In this document: piece after piece, positions 43,243-47,403 of the stretch
How the letters are laid out: each line of letters starts with the position of its first letter
Numbering within the stretch: the stretch's first letter is position 1
NCBI GenBank assembly: GCA_007695195.1
Contig: REEG01000135.1
Location: 1 to 47,403 of the forward strand
Direction of reading: 5' to 3'
Source of the DNA: Gemmatimonadales bacterium
GTDB taxonomy: Bacteria; Gemmatimonadota; Gemmatimonadetes; Longimicrobiales; Gaopeijiaceae
DNA: 47,403 bases
Program-made: the position numbers and the translations under genes
The notes under the pieces: generated by a model
The model's input: the letters and a program-made list of their open reading frames with translations, nothing else
Told to the model about the DNA's origin: nothing
Database searches by the model: none

Positions 43243-44476
43243 GCAGCGCCTCATGGGTGAGGAAGGGTCGGGCCGCGGCCCGGGAATAGTATCCGGCGAA
43301 ACGCCCGTTCACCACGAAGGCCCCGAGAGTCGGGAAGAGCGACCCTGCTCCGAACTCCAGGGGGGTCACCTGGAAGCACTCCTGGAGGCACCACTCGGCG
43401 GGCTTCGCCTGCGCCTCCTTCAGGGCTTCGTCCCAGACCTTCGGGGTCACCAGCGAGCCCATGATCACGGCATCTCCCATGCGACCGAAGGCCCGCTTGA
43501 GCACCCAGCGGGGCTGCTCGTCCCGCCACCGGGAGATCCCATCCGCCTCGAAGGGCAGAGTCCGGGGCGCATGGGCATCCAGGAGGGCCAGCGTTTCCGC
43601 ATCGTCGGCCATGACCTCGCGCCACACCTCGAAGACCTTCTTGCTCTGGCGGACCATGTGGCGGAGGGGGTTCATCATGGGGAGCCGGGCGCCCATCCGT
43701 CCCCAGGTCCCGAAGTTGGGGAGGCGGGGCATCCACTCGCCGGGGTAGAAGCGGAAGGCGCCGTCCACGGGCGTCCCCAGGATCCGGGGCCGACCCGACC
43801 ACCCCCGGGTCAGGTGGGCCGGGGAGCCCCGCACCGTCCGGTGGCCGGCCTCGGTGAACCACCGGTCCAGGATCAGCATGTGCTGCAGATCCTCGGAGAA
43901 GGCGGTGGCGTAGAGGAGCCCCACCGTCTCGGCGTCGGCGAAGGCCGTCACCAGCGCATCCCGAAGCCCGGCCTCCCACCGGCACCCCGGCCCCGGATCT
44001 CCCATAAGGTGGGGAAGCCCCACCGTCTCGTTGAACCCCCCGGGGACATCCTCGTTGAACTCGGACACCATGAGGCGCCCGTCGTCGCAGGGGAAGAGGT
44101 CGTAGCGGGCACACTGCAGCGTCCGCTGGGGCTCCCGGGCCAGGAGGGGGTGCAGGGGACGGGGAATCCCCAGCCGATCCAGGATCGCCACATCGGCGTG
44201 GACCCGGTCCTCGAAGCGGGAGAGGGCCGCCGAAAGCCCCTCCACCGCTGCCACCACCTCTCGGTGCAGCGCCTCGGGCACCACCATGACCTCGGGGATC
44301 ATGGTGAAGTGTCCGGCGGAGTACGTATCCCACTTGAACCAGTCGAAGCGGAGGGCCCGGAGGAGCTCGGATCGCTCCGCCTCACCCAGCCCCCAGGGCC
44401 GGGTGGAAAGTCCCCACCGGTGCGCCGGGGTCGCGGGAGGTGGCGCCACCCCCGACGGGCTCCCCGACGGGCTCAT
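43214..44476 (-). CDS. Glutathionylspermidine-synthase-like ATP-grasp ligase
   Basis: A 420-residue enzyme of the circularly permuted ATP-grasp group, which joins a carboxylate to an amine with ATP. Visible family features are RYDLFPCDDGRLMVSEFNED (about 136-155) with acidic metal ligands followed by PGGFNET, the nucleotide-binding WVLKRAFGRMGDAVIMG (about 332-348) and the acidic LQECFQ. It resembles the ligase half of glutathionylspermidine synthase and E. coli YjfC, without an amidase domain. The start ATG 44476 overlaps the upstream stop (ATGA). The DUF350-like membrane protein encoded just before fits a known YjfC-type association. The substrate is unknown; conjugation of a peptide to a polyamine is one possibility. 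Confidence 0.78.
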   Translation of the reverse strand: MSPSGSPSGVAPPPATPAHRWGLSTRPWGLGEAERSELLRALRFDWFKWDTYSAGHFTMIPEVMVVPEALHREVVAAVEGLSAALSRFEDRVHADVAILDRLGIPRPLHPLLAREPQRTLQCARYDLFPCDDGRLMVSEFNEDVPGGFNETVGLPHLMGDPGPGCRWEAGLRDALVTAFADAETVGLLYATAFSEDLQHMLILDRWFTEAGHRTVRGSPAHLTRGWSGRPRILGTPVDGAFRFYPGEWMPRLPNFGTWGRMGARLPMMNPLRHMVRQSKKVFEVWREVMADDAETLALLDAHAPRTLPFEADGISRWRDEQPRWVLKRAFGRMGDAVIMGSLVTPKVWDEALKEAQAKPAEWCLQECFQVTPLEFGAGSLFPTLGAFVVNGRFAGYYSRAAARPFLTHEALHVATVVQLL

Positions 44477-45363
44477 CCTCCCGGCCCCAGGAAGATGTTC
44501 AGGACCCGGTTGGCACCCCACGCCGCCAGGGCGAGCCCCAGGTAGACCAGCCCCTCGGTGGCTCGGGCACCGGCGGGGCGCCCCACCGCAACCGCGCCCC
44601 CGGACGCCCCGGCTCCGGCCCCGTCGGGAGCCTCCGCAGACCCGCCGGCCCCGGCCCGAGCCACCCCCAGGAAGACCTCGTGGGCCAGGAGGAGCCCCGC
44701 CAGCACCCCGAAGGTGAGGAGCCCATGCCGCCACCCCCAGAAGTCACCGGCCACGGCGTCGGTGAGGGGAATGGCAGCGGCCAGGAGGAAGAGGGCGGCG
44801 GCCCGGCCGTCTTCCGGATCGTGGGTCCGGCGCAGGCTCCCGGAGGTTCCGGGGAACCGCTTCCGCTCCCGCCGCAGCCAGATCCGGAAGGCCATCACCA
44901 GGGCGATCCACCCCATGAGGAAGAAGCCCCAGACGATCCACCACCCCCCCTCGTCGTCGCCCACCGGATCGGCATCTCCCCAGAGGCTCCCACCGAAGAT
45001 GAGGCCCGTGGCCAGGACGAAGGCGGCCATCACCAGTCCGGCCACGGGATTGCGGCGCTCCAGAACGTCGATCCGGTAGCGAAGGCCGGTGATGCGGGAC
45101 CCGGCGTGGCCGAAGAGCTTCACCGCCGCATAGCCCAGCACCAGGTAGAAGAGGACGTAGACCCCCCGGACGCTGTCGTCGGCCCAGATCAGGCAGACGA
45201 GCCAGATCCAGAAGAGAGACGCCAGCACCGCCGCCCGCACCAGCCCCGGTCCGGGATTGCCCCGGAAGTAGAGGCGGTGCATGGCCGCCTGCATGGTCCC
45301 GATCCACGCCCCCACCATGGCCACGAAGGCGACAATGAGGATCAGGACCTCCGATTCATCCAT
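44473..45363 (-). CDS. Polytopic membrane protein, DUF350-like
   Basis: A 296-residue protein with about eight predicted helices (near 6-24, 43-61, 66-84, 107-127, 141-160, 187-203, 214-235 and 271-291). The segment around ERRNPVAGLVMAAFVLATG (102-120), a charged turn with Asn-Pro leading into a helix, resembles DUF350, a family often encoded next to YjfC-type ATP-grasp ligases. An Ala/Gly-rich loop (about 236-268) precedes the last helix. The start ATG 45363 overlaps the M48 gene stop by 8 bp, and the ATP-grasp gene overlaps its end by 4 bp. The family call is by eye. Confidence 0.6.
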   Translation of the reverse strand: MDESEVLILIVAFVAMVGAWIGTMQAAMHRLYFRGNPGPGLVRAAVLASLFWIWLVCLIWADDSVRGVYVLFYLVLGYAAVKLFGHAGSRITGLRYRIDVLERRNPVAGLVMAAFVLATGLIFGGSLWGDADPVGDDEGGWWIVWGFFLMGWIALVMAFRIWLRRERKRFPGTSGSLRRTHDPEDGRAAALFLLAAAIPLTDAVAGDFWGWRHGLLTFGVLAGLLLAHEVFLGVARAGAGGSAEAPDGAGAGASGGAVAVGRPAGARATEGLVYLGLALAAWGANRVLNIFLGPGG

Positions 45364-47386
45364 TCGCCTCTCCGTCGGTTGTTGACGCGATCGACCCGAG
45401 GGGTGGAAGGGGCACCTCGAGCGCCTCGCCCAAGGCCCGAAGGAGCTCCGCTTCTTCCGGGCCCACGCGACCGTCCCACTCCACCACCGCGGCGGCCGCT
45501 TCCAGGAAGCCACGCTTGGCTCCCGGGGCCGCCATCTCCAGCGCCGTGAGGGAGGCGTCCACCATCCCCAGGCCCAGATCCCCCGCCGATGTCAGTCCGC
45601 CCCGGCCCCCACCGCCGGGGAGCCTCGCCGCCCCTGCCGAGAAGGCGTCGGCCGCCGCCTCCGGCGCCCTTCCTCCGGCATGGGCCAGGAGCGAAAGGAG
45701 AATCCCAGCGGGCTCCGTGAGGCCATCGAGCCCCTTGCCCCCGCCTCTCCGGCCGCCGGGCTCCCCCTCCACCTCCACCGGAAGATTCCGGCGAACCAGA
45801 TGGAAGAGGGCGAAGAGGAAGGGATCCACCGAGCCGCCCCGTCCCCTTTCCAGCAGCTCGGACAGGGTATCCCGAAGAGCTCGGGCTCGCTCCGCCGGGA
45901 GCCCCCGAAGCCCTGGAAGCGCCAGCTCCAGGAGGGGAAGGCGGAGCTCCCGGGGAGCCGAGGACGCCCAGGTCATCACGTCGTCGGAGCCCCTCAGGAC
46001 CCGATTGCCCAGGCGGCGCCCCACCACCTCCGCCGGATCCCCTTCCTTCCCCTCACCTTCGGGTCGTTCCACCCCCGCCAGGACCAGCCCCACCACCGTT
46101 CCCAGGGCTCCCTCCGGGGTGCGGACCTGACTGCGGATCTCGTCGGGGAGGGCGCCGAGAATCCGCCTGGCTTCGGCCACCTGCCCCGGTCCCAGCGTCC
46201 CGGCCGAGGCGAGGATCCCCCCCAGGATCATGGCACCGGGGAGGCCGCCGGCAGCACCTGACTCCCGGCCCTCCATGAGGTCGCGGATGGGGTCCCGCCG
46301 GGAGGGCCGGCTCGCTTTCCTCCCCGACCCCCGGACCTTGGGCGCCGGGGGGACGTCGTAGCTCCCGTCCCACGTCGGCTGCACCCTCCGGATCCGCTTC
46401 TCCAGCGGCGGGTGGGTGGCCGTCATCCCCGAGAGGGCCTTCCGGCGCCCCGACGCGAAGAAGAAGTGGCTCGCCTCCTCGGCGTGGGAATCCTGGAGGC
46501 GCGATCCGTGGGCACCGGCGCCGATCCGCTTCAGGGCGTTGGCGATGCCGTCGGGGTTCCGGGTGAACTCCACCGCCGCCGCGTCGGCCAGATACTCCCG
46601 CTGGCGCGACACGGCGGCCTGGATGAGGCGCCCCACCAGGACCCCCAGATAGCCCAGGACCACCAGGGCGATGCCGACGGCCGCGATGGCGCCGGCCTGC
46701 CCTCCCCCTCCCGAACTCCGGCCCCGGCCCGACCCCATCCCTCCCCGGAGGACTCCGCGCCCCACCACCGTCAGGAGGAGGATCCCGAAGAGGAGGCCCA
46801 TGAGGCGGATGTTCAGGCGCATGTCGCCGTTCAGGATGTGGCTGAACTCGTGGGCCATGACCCCCTGGAGTTCGTCCCGGGTGAAGGCGTCCAGGGCGCC
46901 TCGGGTGACGGCCACCGCCGCGTCGTTCAGGGTGTGTCCGGCGGCGAAGGCGTTGATGCCGGGCTCCCGGTCCATGATGAAGACCTCGGGAACCGGAACC
47001 CCCGAGGCGATGGACATCTCCTCCACCACATTCATGAGTTGGCGCTCCTTGGGATCCCGGGTGCCCGGATCCACACGGCGCCCCCCCAGGAGCTCGGCCA
47101 CCGCCGCGCCTCCCTTCCGAAGCTGGCTCGTGCGAAAGGCGGTGCCTCCTCCGATGAGGACGCCCATCCCCAGCGTCACCAGGACGAAGAGGCCGGGGTC
47201 GAAGAGCCGGGCCGGGGAGGCGGGACCGGGGGTCACTCCCGGCTCGGCCGACGCCCCGGCAACGCCCAGTGCCACCGCCGCCACCAGGTAGACGCCCAGT
47301 ACCAGCCCCACTACCGCCAGCACATAGAGGGCCACCAGCTTCCTGGACAGTCCCCTGGCCTCGTCCTGGACCTCGAAGAAATTCAC
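45356..47386 (-). CDS. M48 membrane metalloprotease with TerB-like C-terminal domain
   Basis: A 676-residue protein. Helices near 17-45 and 65-82 precede an HtpX-like zinc protease domain with HEFSH (about 179-183), two further helices (about 192-213 and 233-258) and a third metal ligand in REYLADAAAVEFTR. The second half is cytoplasmic and helical. Its final 60 residues (VVEWDGRVGPEEAELL, then PLPPLG) look like a TerB domain. Long M48 proteins of this type usually follow a lemA gene, which may lie just right of the window. The start is GTG 47386 with AGGAG upstream. It is the first visible gene of the six-gene operon and may act in membrane-protein quality control. Confidence 0.88.
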   Translation of the reverse strand: MNFFEVQDEARGLSRKLVALYVLAVVGLVLGVYLVAAVALGVAGASAEPGVTPGPASPARLFDPGLFVLVTLGMGVLIGGGTAFRTSQLRKGGAAVAELLGGRRVDPGTRDPKERQLMNVVEEMSIASGVPVPEVFIMDREPGINAFAAGHTLNDAAVAVTRGALDAFTRDELQGVMAHEFSHILNGDMRLNIRLMGLLFGILLLTVVGRGVLRGGMGSGRGRSSGGGGQAGAIAAVGIALVVLGYLGVLVGRLIQAAVSRQREYLADAAAVEFTRNPDGIANALKRIGAGAHGSRLQDSHAEEASHFFFASGRRKALSGMTATHPPLEKRIRRVQPTWDGSYDVPPAPKVRGSGRKASRPSRRDPIRDLMEGRESGAAGGLPGAMILGGILASAGTLGPGQVAEARRILGALPDEIRSQVRTPEGALGTVVGLVLAGVERPEGEGKEGDPAEVVGRRLGNRVLRGSDDVMTWASSAPRELRLPLLELALPGLRGLPAERARALRDTLSELLERGRGGSVDPFLFALFHLVRRNLPVEVEGEPGGRRGGGKGLDGLTEPAGILLSLLAHAGGRAPEAAADAFSAGAARLPGGGGRGGLTSAGDLGLGMVDASLTALEMAAPGAKRGFLEAAAAVVEWDGRVGPEEAELLRALGEALEVPLPPLGSIASTTDGEANG

Positions 47387-47403
47387 GTCTCTACATCTCC
47401 TGG

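Overview
The window is high-GC DNA, packed with genes on both strands. Most genes follow one another with 4-8 bp stop/start overlaps, and GTG or TTG starts are common. The protein families point to a Gram-negative heterotroph, probably Gemmatimonadota: a secreted tricorn-type S41 protease, an M56 peptidase carrying a TonB-plug-like tail, a sulfocyanin-like blue-copper lipoprotein, many TPR and M16 proteins, and an UMF1-type transporter. The phylum is an inference from gene content; no rRNA, tRNA or typing marker was seen.

Layout. 1-2305: a partial lipoprotein diverging from a cardiolipin synthase-like enzyme and a small membrane protein. 2292-8216 (minus): an ECF sigma factor, a hairpin terminator, a zinc-finger anti-sigma-like membrane protein, the DNA polymerase III delta subunit, a SPOR-domain protein and a Cu+ P-type ATPase. 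8376-13963 (minus): archaeal-type phosphoglycerate mutase, a TPR protein, a catalytic/non-catalytic M16 peptidase pair and a Nudix hydrolase. 14178-17785 (plus): aminotransferase, MscS channel, Ycf46-like AAA ATPase. 17744-22105 (minus): a coupled operon of a GCS2-type ligase with CBS domains, an AstE/AspA-type zinc deacylase and an HD-GYP response regulator. 22282-28890 (minus): sulfocyanin, ArgJ, MarR regulator, TPR lipoprotein, amidohydrolase lipoprotein, transporter. 29024-33735 (plus): tricorn-like protease and TruD.

33736-34295 is the longest stretch without a convincing gene. It is unusually structured: nested, mutually exclusive hairpins just after truD, a short direct repeat, a perfect 13-bp inverted repeat, and an array of about seven 21-22 bp tandem repeats, followed by an AT-rich putative promoter. 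Next comes a free-standing fusion of a luciferase-like monooxygenase with a phosphopantetheine carrier domain (34296-35888). No NRPS or PKS partner is present in the window.

35926-37649 (minus) is a BlaI/M56 regulatory pair in which the M56 sensor carries a plug-like C-terminal domain. 37869-39887 is a large alpha/beta-hydrolase lipoprotein. 39989-47386 (minus) is a compact six-gene operon: M48 protease with TerB-like tail, multi-pass DUF350-like membrane protein, glutathionylspermidine-synthase-like ATP-grasp ligase, a 343-residue protein I do not recognise, an AI-2E family transporter and a predicted outer-membrane barrel.

The best candidates for something not fully described are this last operon, the GCS2-CBS/AspA/HD-GYP operon, and the carrier-linked monooxygenase with its repeat-rich upstream region. 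All functional calls rest on reading motifs by eye; no database search was run.
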